From Ixodes scapularis (lineage: Eukaryota; Arthropoda; Arachnida; Ixodida; Ixodidae), in assembly GCF_016920785.2 (NCBI RefSeq), contig NW_024609835.1, positions 175,746,798-175,810,797 of the forward strand: 64,000 nucleotides of DNA. Reading direction: 5' to 3'. Under the pieces are notes generated by a model, which was not told the DNA's origin, searched no databases, and worked only from the letters and a program-made list of their open reading frames with translations. Both the position numbers and the translations under genes were made by a program. Shown here in pieces: positions 34,870 to 45,264 of this stretch (positions are counted from its first letter, which is position 1; every line of letters begins with the position of its first letter).

Positions 34870-36200
34870 AGAAGATGGCTGTTCGATCGAAACCATGCCA
34901 CTCCGCTCCGTCGCCAACTAGTTCCCAAAATTGTACACAAAATGTAATTGTCCAGCATACGGGGAAAAAAAAAAAGTTTAGCCGCAGGTGTTTGCCAGAC
35001 CGGCTGGCAAAGCACAAGCTAAACACACACACAAGAAAAAAAAAAAAAGAACCTGAGCGCATCGATGCAAGACATCACGAGCCAACGTCAAGAAGTTCTT
35101 GAAACGCTTTGTGCAACGACTGAACTCGAGACAAACAAGTGCGTTGTGCGGGTTCAGCGTGCAGACATTGCCTTCTTTGCTTTAGCTCACTTCTCTTCAC
35201 CAACTTTTTTTCGCGACAGATTTTTCATGTACCGGGGTCTCCCTCGAAAGAAAGCCTACCTAGAGAAACCTAGGTAATCAGTACTTCGGCAAAGCAGTCT
35301 TTGAGCTAGACGGATTTTTGTAGGAGCGTTTTAAACAAGAACAGGAATGTTGATTAACATTGGGGCGGTCCTTACGTTAAAGTTTAGAAAGCGCCATATC
35401 TGCAGCGACGTGGTGACGGCAACACCCGACGTCACACGACCACGGTGACTGGCAAGCAGGGACCAAATAGTTTTCCCACGGCCGTTGCTTTTAGGAGCAA
35501 GTGCTTCAGCTCACAAAGTAAATCCTGCCACGCAAAAACGTGGTTTCATTTCACAGGATGATGTCATGGCTGGTACCTAGCACGCTAGCGTCGGGATGTC
35601 CGCAGATGCCCGCGTCTATCGTTGAAAAAGTTTCAAAAAAGATGCGAGGCGACAAGAGCAACGAGAGCGCGAAACGAGAGACGGCGGTAAAAAGTTAAAA
35701 ACCACGCAAGGACCGGATGAACGATTGATGCAGGGTACTTTGTGTCGGGCGGCCGCATGCGCCACCTAGCTCAGGTGTGTCCATTACGGTATTCAATATA
35801 GTTCCAATTTTGAAAGGCGACCAAAGTTGGTCTTTCGACGCAGGCTTGGCGCAGATTACTAATATTTTGGCAAAATGTAGCAGGATGTAGCAGGGTTAGC
35901 CCCGTGGCGCAGTTTGGCGCAATTGGCGCAGCAATCACATCACTGCACGCTGTTACACATTCAGTGGTGCGGCCTAATTTATGATGAGCACTTTTTTATA
36001 TAACTTCGAGCTTTAGAGAAAAGATTTAATGTAATCGGTCGGCCATAAAAGGTTGATATAAACTATCATATATATTTACACATTACCAGATATCATAAAA
36101 GCAATAGAGCAGGGTATACGCTGTACTGCATCCGTTACAAATTGGTACGAAATTTGTAATGGATGTATTACTATTGGCTAATATTGCCGCGCGCCAAGTA
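34870..36200. other. No gene recognised
   Basis: A-runs at 34964-34976 and 35036-35048. No repeat partner or coding pattern found. Confidence 0.4.
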
Positions 36201-36207
36201 GGCAGCG

Positions 36208-36280
36208 CGACCGTAGCCTAACGGTTATCGCGCTTGCCTCCCACGCGAAGGGCCAGGGTTCGATTCCTGGCCGCGACTAT
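36208..36280 (+). tRNA. tRNA-like sequence (pseudo-tRNA or SINE head)
   Basis: An A-box-like GTAGCCTAACGGTTA and a perfect B-box GGTTCGATTCC are about 35 nt apart, with an anticodon-loop-like CTCCCAC (CCC, Gly) between them. The T stem CCAGG/CCTGG pairs with an eight-nucleotide loop, but the acceptor and anticodon stems pair poorly, so a functional tRNA is unlikely. A SINE head or tRNA pseudogene fits better. Confidence 0.45.
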
Positions 36281-36289
36281 GCATTTTTG

Positions 36290-38085
36290 TTAACACTGTA
36301 ATGTGATGTTCTGGTGAAATCGAGAACCGTCTAGCTGATTCGAGGTCAGAATGTTCTACGCGTCGAACCTTCTACGTCGAATGCTCCAGAAGCCAACGTG
36401 TGTACAAAAGCGGCTCCGCGGGCAAGCCGCAGCCAGTCTCGCCCCAGCGTTCAACTCTGCTGTCACACCGACTTCGACGCCCGCGACGCTCTGTTATTAC
36501 CTTTTGTACCCTTTTTTATTTTTTTGGCACAAGTTCGCCACAATAAACGTTTATTTCTTCTTGTTTATTTATTGTTTTTGGTCACCACCCGTGACAATAT
36601 CCTTTGACAGAAAGAATACAGAGCGAGTTCAACTCCATCGTATATTCAAGTTGTTTTCGCATTTTTTTCATGCTTTTGCTTTTTCTAACTGCTCTACTTT
36701 TTGTAGCGGCTTTCGCCGCGACTAAAAAACGTGACATCCAAACTCACTTTATTTACATCACACAAGCGTAAACTTAGAAAGCGTGCTACTTCGGCATACG
36801 CAAAGAGACCGCGCGTCTCTATGACACAGGCATCAGCACAGGCAAGAAGTCATGCTGCTCGCTCCTGTAACATTTTTCTCGCTCCAGCTTTATAAAACAA
36901 ATCGTTGGCGAGAGGCTGTTGGGACCACACGGCAGAACTAGCATGACCTGTGATTGCTTTACCTGCCGTCAGACTGCACTTGAACGCTCCACAAAAGCGT
37001 CGTCGGACGAGCGTCGTAGGATGGCGCCCAGAACAGGCCCCCGGCTGGCCCTCGGTTCCGCCGCACGCGAATATTTCTCACTCTGCGGAGATAGCCATAG
37101 GTTTTGAAGAAGATGCGCTCTTTTCAAATAACGAAATAACACCGAATAGAGCATAGTTAGAATCAAGCATAGCTTATAGCAAGCACACGGTACACGACAC
37201 AGTTTGAAACAGAGGCGCACTCCGCAGAAACAGAAGAAACTTCCTCACCGCCGCTTTCACCAGTCGGCCATGACTGTCTGCCACTTACTTGGGTTGGTAA
37301 GACGCAGCGTCTCCCAGCTCTCAGTAATCGCTTGCTATTCTTGATCACGGTATTCGTAAGTAAGATATCTAAATGTCCGCTAAAACGGCTAAAACGTAAA
37401 AAGGAAGCAATGCTCGAACTCTGCGGAACACCAACGGCGGCGGAACGGAAGCTGATTGCAGTAGCGATGGTATTGCGCAGTTTTCAGACGTCTTTTTTTT
37501 TCTTTTTGAAGACAAAACTAAGCAAATTAATATATATCATTAATAACAATCTCACTATAATAATTTTGTAACAATTGAAAAAAATTTAGTGAATCTAAAC
37601 TTTATCTAAACTTTAGGTTTTCTTTTTCTGTTTAAAACCGAAACTATCTCAAGCAACGTCTCCTTTGTCGCCAAGGGTATTATGATTCATCTGCGCATGC
37701 TTGCATTCCTGGGATTTCGGCTTTTCTGGAAGGCTCGGCTCTCGCGGCAAATAAGTATGAGGGCAACCTTGTATTCTGAAACAATGAGCGTGCCCGTCTT
37801 TTTTCGGCAAGGGAAAGACACGTAATATTTACGTCGATTTTTTTACAGTGTGGAACTCTCGATCGACTGTGTTGGCGTGTTCGCTGTTGCAATTGTCAAG
37901 CTTCTTTCACGTGAATTGAGATATCTTAGAGTTTTGGAAGATAAATCTACACCATGAAACAGTTTCAGTGAAAGCTTGAGGTTGTTACATGAAGGCGCCG
38001 ATTTCTCCAACCAATTCCAGAGCGAGCTTCTATTCATAACACCACTTCGCTTGTGCGGTTCAGAAGTTGAGTTGCGCTGAATGTG
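36290..38085. other. No gene recognised
   Basis: Short ORFs only. At 36535-36545 a CACAATAAACG sequence resembles a polyadenylation signal as found in some LTRs, but no LTR pair was found. Confidence 0.4.
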
Positions 38086-38088
38086 ACT

Positions 38089-38340
38089 ATGCAAGGCGGA
38101 GCATCTTATGTCGCCACTATTAGCCGTGGTTTCCTTTGCCTCTTGTCCTTTTGCTTGCTGTGGATGCAGATATCTGAAACAGCGTATGGTTGCGCTGAGG
38201 CCTGCATTACAAAAACACTGGATAATCCAGCAAACGTAATTTGTCTACTAGCCTATGAGGCAGCACGCAAGTGGCAGTGCACTTTGAAAACAGAGACATG
38301 TGCATGCTTTTGCATTAGCAGCTTCCAACACTTGGCGTAA
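38089..38340 (+). CDS. Candidate small secreted cysteine-rich peptide
   Basis: Single-exon frame from ATG 38089, 83 residues. A hydrophobic core FLCLLSFCLLWMQI at residues 17-30 looks like a signal peptide, with cleavage expected near ETAYG/C (residue 35). The mature part of about 49 residues holds seven cysteines, including CAEAC near its start and CACFC near its end. CxxxC and CxC steps are seen in many small secreted arthropod peptides, but the order does not fit a defensin. AATAAA signals follow at 38405 and shortly after. No homologue is recognised. The main doubt is the short length and the absence of a clear TATA box; it may be a chance ORF or the 3' exon of a longer gene. Confidence 0.35.
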   Translation: MQGGASYVATISRGFLCLLSFCLLWMQISETAYGCAEACITKTLDNPANVICLLAYEAARKWQCTLKTETCACFCISSFQHLA

Positions 38341-38419
38341 TTGCCCCCGATCGTCTAGCTTAAGGATAGTGCTAACAGTTTTTTACAGTAAGCTTTTATT
38401 CTTCAATAAAGGTAACAAA

Positions 38420-39570
38420 TACTCTCAGGGAAAATAAAAGCTATCTTCGCAATAAAAGGAGACATTTCATTTGATAAATATAGTAGAAATGACAAACTAA
38501 AATAATTAATGACAAGTTAGATAACGATATTTTCTGTGACGTACAATGTAGCTAATTTTTCTATTTGTGCTTTTTTGAGGCTCATTGTCCATGTTGCTTT
38601 TGCGACGTAAGTGTGCTCTGACAGTCCCGGTCGTTTTCCCGGGGAAATTTTGGACCACGTGATCTGCAGTGAAATGAGAAATGAAGCATCCCTTTGTAAT
38701 ATTATGTCAGCTATACCCGGTGATATTTTTTAATCAAATAGGTTTTTAGGAAAAAAAGGGGCTCACTGCCCGGTTCACGCAGTCTTCAGTGTGTCGTGCG
38801 ACTCGGCAAACATTACATTGGTGTATAACCTTGGCAACATTTTTATTAGTTAACTAAAATTCATAAATTACCTCTTTTACTTTTGATGTTTTAGAGGCAG
38901 TCATTATTAGAGCCTAACCCAGTCAAAACAATTCACGAAACAGCAAGGGACTTTGAGATATTTATTTATCAAGTTTTGCACTTTCTTCCCCCGATTCAAG
39001 AACCACGCGCGGCAGGGGCAGGGAAAGTGGAGAGTGACTTAGGGGTTTTTGACATGGCATGTCGGTGATGGCATGTGTGTGTGTTAGTGAGAACTTCTCA
39101 TATGGGAGTTCCATGTATTATTTAATTTTCTAGTGAAGTTACAACCCTCGTAAACTGCTGTCGCATTCAGCATGAACAAGCTTGCACACTTTTGACAGCG
39201 TGCCTTTGGTGGATGTTCCAGCATCATACTTCCAACGGTGCGTCCGAAGCGACTACGCAAGCATAACATCTTGCGCTCTGTCCAGCGCGATTTTTTTAAT
39301 CAGGCGACGAAAGGCAGACTTTTAGCTATGAATAACCCACAATTCTTCACCTTTTCGTAATTTGTTTTAGCTGGGCTAGAGTTTATTCAGAGCCCCTTTA
39401 AATTTGAAAATTCAACATGGTCAATTACACTGTTAATTAGGGAACGTACTGCGACGTTTATTTTCTCATCTAATGCCCGCGGAGCCCCCCAAATATTTTG
39501 TGAAAACGGCATCGGCGTATCTATCGCGTTTTTAATGTGTTGATGTTAAAAAATCGCACTATATGTATAC
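38420..39570. other. No gene recognised
   Basis: AT-rich, short incidental ORFs. Confidence 0.4.
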
Positions 39571-39577
39571 ATATACA

Positions 39578-40383
39578 GAGTGCTTTTTTTATTCTTACAT
39601 TATCTTATTTATAAAAAAACGTGAAAGCTACACTAATTCGGTTCGTGCAGGTGGGTTATACGGCCAGGCGGACATTATGTGGGTGGCTAATCTTTGGGAT
39701 AAGGAGGCTAAATTTCGTTAATGAACTTTTTAATTACTGAAAATAAACATTAGGTTTCAATTAGAAACTTGTAGAACAACATCGAAAACCACTAAATCAA
39801 CTATTTTTGGAAGGATATAATACTGGGGAAACATTTTACGGCGTTCTGTAAAAGCGTTTCATTTGGCCGCGTTTCTAGATTTCGGTTTCTTATCGGAGCG
39901 CATCACCGCGCCCGCGGTCCTGCCCCCCAGTGGCTGAGACGCGCAACACCATGGCAACACACGTGCGCCGTACTTCCCTCCATTCTACGAGGGAGGCGAG
40001 GAGGTGGCTTCGCGCCGCGACCACCGGGGAGCAGGACCGCGGGAGCAAAAATGCGCTCCGATAAGAACCCGAAATCTAGAAACGCGTCCAAATGAAGCGT
40101 TTTAACAGAACGCCGTAAAATGCTGCCCTGGCATTATATCCTGCTAAAAATAGTTGATGTAGGGGTTTGCGATGGTGCTCAGCAAGTTTCTAATTAGAAC
40201 TATATGTCTATTTTCACTAATTAAAACGTTAATTAATGAATTTTAATTAATTATCCGACTTATCGCGAAGATTAGCCACCCATATAATGTCCGCCTGGCC
40301 GTATAACCCACTTGCACAAGCCGCATTGGTGTAGCTTTGACGTTTTTTTTTAAACAAATGTGTAAGAATAAAAAAAAATCACC

Positions 40384-40392
<9 letters not shown>
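39578..40392. mobile_element. Foldback element with long inverted arms
   Basis: The outer ends read CAGAGTGCTTTTTTTATTC at the left and GAATAAAAAAAAATCACCATG at the right. Inner pairs include GGGTTATACGGCCAGGCGGA / TCCGCCTGGCCGTATAACCC, CATTTTACGGCGTTCTG / CAGAACGCCGTAAAATG and TCTAGATTTCGG / CGAAATCTAGA. The arms are about 350-400 bp over an 815-bp element, so the single strand can fold along most of its length. There is no transposase. TA-rich flanks, including (TA)n on the right, obscure the target site. Confidence 0.85.
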
Positions 40393-40419
<27 letters not shown>

Positions 40420-40420
40420 G
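40386..40420. repeat. (TA)n microsatellite
   Basis: About 17 TA units directly after the foldback element. Confidence 0.9.
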
Positions 40421-40429
40421 GATTTAAAT

Positions 40430-40920
40430 CAAATCGCGAACGTGAACAGCGTGAATCCTACCTAATTTACCGATTTAACACTATTAAACAAGGGATAAAT
40501 GAAAGCTCCGGTACTCTGGCATCGATTAAAATGCTAACAGACGAATAGCAACAGCAATCAAAACACTTTTTTTTTTTTTTTTTAGATTTTGTTGTTAACA
40601 GTGGTACTGTGTTTGGGGCCGGAACTGGACCATCAACTTTTCTTTTATTTCCAGGTTCTGATATCCATTGTATTTCTTTTTACTTCTAGGTTTAACATTG
40701 TTCCCTTCCAGGTTTGAGTCATGCATGCCTGCATGCACACAAGTGACCGTGCCGCCCTTTCTTTCTTTCTTTTTTTTTTTTTTGGAGACAGCATTTTGGT
40801 TTGCGCGTATAACTTTCGTTTATTGTACGCTATCGTCTATAAAGGTCACCGCTGCCGGCCCGGACACAAAGTCACCCTGCGCCCCCTCTCAAGAAGCTAC
40901 AACCGTCATCCCGCCGTCCT
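40430..40920. other. No feature recognised
   Basis: T-runs at 40567-40583 and 40768-40784; no gene. Confidence 0.4.
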
Positions 40921-40923
40921 TGA

Positions 40924-41972
40924 AACGGTTCGGCCACGCGCTGTTCACAATGAATGTGCTATCAATGCCATTTGTTTTTCAAGTGCCGTCAACTGACACA
41001 CACCTCGCTTACATATATTTCTTCTCCACTCAGTCTTAGGAATATAAACGCTGCATCCATGAATCTTGACAAACGCTGCGTCCATGAATCTTGACATAGG
41101 AACCAGTATTGCGCTGGTCGCGGCTTGCACGGAAGAAAAAGAATTAAAAGGCTGTGCAAAAAAAAAAAAAAAAAATCGCTTCACGGGATTTTTTTTTCCT
41201 ACAATCTCGTAAATCCTAAATGCTGCTGTGTGCTCATTTCATAACACGTTTCTAGAACGCGCGAGTTCTTGAAGCTTGCTTCCATCGGAATGAGAAAAGA
41301 AAATGCTGTGGAGTTTGATAATAATGCACCCGGTTTCGTATAGGCACTTAGAAGCTAACATATTTGTGCGACAGCGAACTCTTCTATCTTAATATTTATC
41401 CTATTACGTCCTTCTGGCGTTGCGTTCGGTGAAGGGTTTTTCATATTCCGTATCTTTAATGAAAACTTCTTTAAGAGTCTAATTTGAGTTACCGAAGGCT
41501 AGTTCAAATAAAGAAAGCTGTATTTTCTCCCCCCTGTTCCTTCAATTGCTGACACGCCGAGGCGGCGGGATAGTTGGCGAGTTCTACTTGTAAGTGGGTT
41601 TGTAAGGAAGTCGCGGATTTTACAGCTACTGCGTCGGACCCAATTAGATGAAGTCCGAATGCGTAAACGTCGGCGAGGTAACCTTTGAGTGCACATAAAG
41701 AGACCGTTCCTGGTAGAAATCCCTGAGCCTTACACAGCCTTACTCTACGATGTATCCCGTTTCGTATGTGCTGATTTCAGATGTTTTATTTATAATTTAT
41801 TTTGATGTTGAAATTTGTCATTTATAATTTCCAAACCGGTTCGCGAACCGGTTCAGCGCCCCGAACCGGTTCGCGGATCGAATTAATCGAACCGGAACTG
41901 AACCGGAACAAAATAAATTTACCTGAACCTGAACCGTAACCGAACCCGTATTTTTTTCGGTTCGACACACTG

Positions 41973-41976
<4 letters not shown>
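40924..41976 (+). repeat. Tandem duplication, unit 1
   Basis: Begins AACGGTTCGGCCACGCGCTG and runs to TTCGACACACTGATA before an (AT)n tract. It is nearly identical to 42185-43194, offset 1261 bp. It includes a doubled 25-mer (CTGCATCCATGAATCTTGAC) near 41050-41098 and a GGTTCG-repeat end at 41830-41970. Confidence 0.93.
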
Positions 41977-42031
<55 letters not shown>

Positions 42032-42184
42032 GGTGTCGAACCGGAACCGAGCCGAACCGAAAACCGGAACCGAACCGGTATTTTTTCCGGAACTGAACCC
42101 GAACCTGAACCGTTATATTGTTATCGCGATGAACTCGAACCGGAACTAAACCGGAAAAAAATAACGGTTACCGGCTCATGTCAA
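41830..42184. mobile_element. GGTTCG-repeat element ends facing an (AT)n tract
   Basis: AACCGGTTCGCGAACCGG and many GAACCGGAACC/ACCGAACC motifs. The left block ends CGGTTCGACACACTG and the right block begins CAGGGTGTCGAACCGG, inverted ends with CAGNGTGTCGAACC TIRs, separated by (AT)n at about 41975-42028. Probably a non-autonomous hAT-type element. Confidence 0.5.
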
Positions 42185-43189
42185 AACGGTTCGGCCACGC
42201 GCTGTTGACAATGAATGTGTTATCAATGCCATTTGTTTTTTAAGTGCCGTCAACTGACACACACCTCGCTTACATATTTTTCTTCTCCACTCAGTCTTAG
42301 GAATATAAACGCTGCATCCATGAATCTTGACAAACGCTGCATCCATGAATCTTGACATAGGAACCAGTATTGCGCTGGTCGCGGCTTGCACGGAAGAAAA
42401 AAAAAAATTAAAAGGCTGTACAAAAAAAAAAAAAAATCGCGTCACGGGATTTCATTTTCCTACAATCTCGTAAATCCTAAATGCTGCTGTGTGCTCATTT
42501 CATAACACGTTTCCAGAACGCGTGAGTTCTTGAAGCTTGCTTCCATCGGAATGAGAAAAGAAAAGGCTGTGGAGTTTGATAATAATGCATCCGGTTTCGT
42601 ATAGGCACTTAGAAGCTAACATATTTGTGAGACAGCAAACTCTTCTATTTTAATATTTATCCTATTACGTCCATCTGGCGTTGCGTTCGGTGAAGGGTTT
42701 TTCATATTCCGTATTTTTAATGAAAACTTCTTTAAGAGTCTAATTTGAGTTACCGAAGGCTAGTTCAAATAAAGAAAGCTGTATTTTCTCCCCACTGTTC
42801 ATTTAATTGCTTACACGCCGTGGTGGCGGGACAGTTAGCGAGTTCTACTTGTAAGTGGGTTTGTAAGGAGGTCGCGGATTTTACAGCTACTGCGTCGGAC
42901 CCAATTAGAAGAAGTCCGAATGCGTAAATGTCGGTGAGGTAACCTTTGAGTGCACATAAAGAAACCATTCCTGGTAGAAATCCCTGAGCCATACACTACG
43001 ATGTATCCCGTTTCGTATGTGCTAATTTCAGATGTTTTATTTGTAATTTATTTTGATGTTGCAATTTGTCATTTATAATTTCCGAACCGGTTCGCGGATC
43101 GAATTAATCCAACCAGAACTGAACCGGAACAAAATAAATTTACCTGAACCTGAACCGTAACCGAACCCGTATTTTTTCGGTTCGACACG

Positions 43190-43194
<5 letters not shown>
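42185..43194 (+). repeat. Tandem duplication, unit 2
   Basis: Nearly identical to 40924-41976, with scattered substitutions and small indels (for example the A-run near 42400 and loss of part of the GGTTCG block near 43080). It ends TTCGACACGCTGATA, again at an (AT)n tract, into which the LTR element inserted. Confidence 0.93.

Positions 43195-43240
<46 letters not shown>
43193..43240. repeat. (AT)n microsatellite, target of the LTR element
   Basis: About 23 AT units immediately before the LTR at 43241. Another ATATATATATA follows the other LTR at 49787. The insertion thus lies within an AT tract, and the target duplication cannot be separated from the microsatellite. Confidence 0.9.
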
Positions 43241-43243
<3 letters not shown>

Positions 43244-43415
43244 GAGACAGAGACAGGTCAGTCAGGTGACGGTTTTTTTTATCAGAGTCTGATAGCTATG
43301 GAACCTTTCCCAAGAAAGGTGCCACTAATCAGCTGTCGATGCCGATCGGCCCACCCACAGCCAAAAGTGACGACGACGATGTTCGTGGGCAGTGCTATGC
43401 ATAAGCGCCCTCACA
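43241..43415 (-). repeat. 3' LTR of the gypsy element
   Basis: Runs TGTGAGACAGAGACAGG to CCCTCACA in plus orientation, 175 bp, with TG..CA ends. Matches 49615-49786. Confidence 0.95.
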
Positions 43416-43428
43416 ATTTTTCCTCCGG
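43416..43428 (-). other. Polypurine tract
   Basis: The minus strand reads CCGGAGGAAAAAT directly before the 3' LTR, the expected position for plus-strand priming. Confidence 0.6.
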
Positions 43429-43429
43429 T

Positions 43430-44790
43430 TGAGGAAAGGTGGCCACCTGGCCACGGAGGGAAGGAAGGGGGCCGTTGAGCGGAGGGTGAAAGGTTTCAGT
43501 CGGGAAACGTGAATCTGTGCGCGGCCGCGGTAGCGGCGATCGGTGGGTGTTTGTACTGGTTCCACGAGAAAGTTGACAGGAGTTGTTTGAGCGATGACGT
43601 GGTAGGGGCCGATGTAATGAGGCATTAACTTTTCAGAGGCCGGGCTTGCGTGTTGGCAACGAGACGAGGACAAGGTCTCCAGGTTGAAAGCTGACGTTTT
43701 TGTGGATGGAGTCGTGTCGGGTTTTTCGTTCCTGTTGGTGTTGAACAGTGCGAAGTCGCGCCAGTCGACGCGAGTCTTCAGCACGGGATACGAGGTCATC
43801 GAGGAGAGTTGTATGGGGCTCAGTTGGAGTATACTCGAGTACTGTGTCGAGCAATGATGTCGGTTGTTTTGCGTGCACGAACTCAAATGGCGCGTACCCA
43901 GTGGTACTTTGAATGGCCGTATTATATGCGTATATTACGAATGGTAAAATTGCATCCCAGTTGGTATGATCTGAGGATGCGTACGTTGCGATCATGTGCG
44001 CAAGGGTACGATGAAAGCGTTCAGTAAGCCCGTTGGTCTGTGGGTGATAAGAATGTCGTTTTGTGTATGACTGCACAAGCAGCTAAGACCTCTTGTACTG
44101 TCTGTGACAAGAAGGTACGGCCTCTGTCGCTGAGCAGCACGCGGGGTGCTCTATCTCGGAGGAGTAGCTGGTGGACGAAAAAAACAGTAACCTCGGTGGC
44201 AGAGCCAGTTGGAAGAGCCGCTGTCTCTGCGTATCGTGTAAGGTGGTCGACAGCGGTTACAACCCATCGTTTGCTATTGACTGTGCGTGGTAGTGGTCCA
44301 AACAAGTCAATTCCTACGATTTCGAAAGGTTGTGAAGGGCAGCGGGGTGGCAGTAATTGGCCGGGGGGTGCAGATGTGCTACACTTATGTTTTTGGCATA
44401 CGAGACAAAAAGATGGTACTTTGTCACCGCGGTGTACATTCCGGGCCATAAATATCGTACTCTGACGGGACAGTAAGTTTTGAAGAGCCGGCTGTGGGAT
44501 TGTCGTGCAGAGATTCAAGGACCAAGGCATGTAAGGTACGGGGAATAACCAAAAGCCAACGATGTCCGTGGGGCGAGTAGTTTCGACGGTACAAAACATC
44601 ATTTTGAAGCTGATAGTGCAAGAGCTGACGTCGGGAGCGAGCGTTTATCTTTGGTGAGGTTCCTTCCATTTGGGCAACGATATTACGTAGCTGGGGGTGT
44701 TGGCGTTGTTGGGTGGCGATCCCTATTCCATCAAATAGTTCTGTCGGTGATGGACCCATCTCAATATTTAGTATAGTCATAATTGTCGAG
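43430..44790 (-). pseudogene. Gypsy integrase region (broken)
   Basis: Three overlapping frames on the minus strand make one integrase. 44780-44424 is the N-terminal zinc-binding region. 44602-44021 is the core, with the first catalytic Asp in IVGIDLFGPLP and the second in VLLSDRGRTFLS. 44076-43633 carries the catalytic Glu in TNGLTERFHRTLAHMI. The C-terminal part (GPYHVI at about 43600) is the GPY/F module. Frame changes near 44430, 44060 and 43700 show decay. The family role is insertion of the cDNA into the host genome. Confidence 0.9.
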
Positions 44791-44799
44791 GGTTGAGGT

Positions 44800-45264
44800 A
44801 GCGGGCATCGTGGGAGGGCGTCGGCATCTTGGTGTTTTCGGCCAGATTTATAAACAATTGTATAATCGTATTCGTAACGCCCAGCGTCCGAGACGAGCTG
44901 AAAGATTTTTTAGGGAGGGTAGCCAACAGAGCGCATGATGATCGGTGACGACTGAAAAATGACGGCCGTATAAGGACGAAGCTTTGTGATCGCCCAAACC
45001 ACCGCAAGACATCCCTTTCCGTTAGTGAATAATTTTGCTCTGGCTTGCTCGAAGATCGACTTGCATAAGTAATGACGTGTTCTACGCACGAGTCGTCGGT
45101 TGTAGAAGAATTGCTTCAAGGCCGCAGCCGCTAGCGTCTGTGTGGGGAACGGTGGCGGAGTTGTTGTTGAAGTGTCGAAGGACAGGATCGGAAGTCAGGG
45201 CTGTTTTTAAGGATGTGAAGGCAAATTCGCACTCAGGAGTCCAGGTAAAGGTGGAATAGGCCCC
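44800..45264 (-). pseudogene. Gypsy RNase H region (broken)
   Basis: Minus-strand pieces TFTWTPECEFAFTSLKTAL, ATVPHTDASGCGLEAILL (with the catalytic Asp of the TDAS motif) and LAVVWAITKLRPY match the tether and RNase H of Ty3/gypsy pol. Frameshifts occur at about 45090 and 44990. The 5' edge at 45264 is the border with foreign DNA. Confidence 0.85.

Noticed and set aside
36302..36595. Possible solo LTR (TGTGATG..GTGACA with AATAAA)
   Set aside because: No second LTR, no target duplication and no conserved end motif; ends picked by eye are not convincing.
36351..36725. 124-codon plus-strand ORF with hydrophobic segments
   Set aside because: The hydrophobic stretches are T-rich low-complexity DNA and no domain is visible.
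42765..42992. Minus-strand ORF with a GYLTDIYAFGLLL string resembling a kinase subdomain
   Set aside because: Only a few residues match, no other kinase motifs are nearby, and the paralogous unit at 41499-41696 does not keep the frame.
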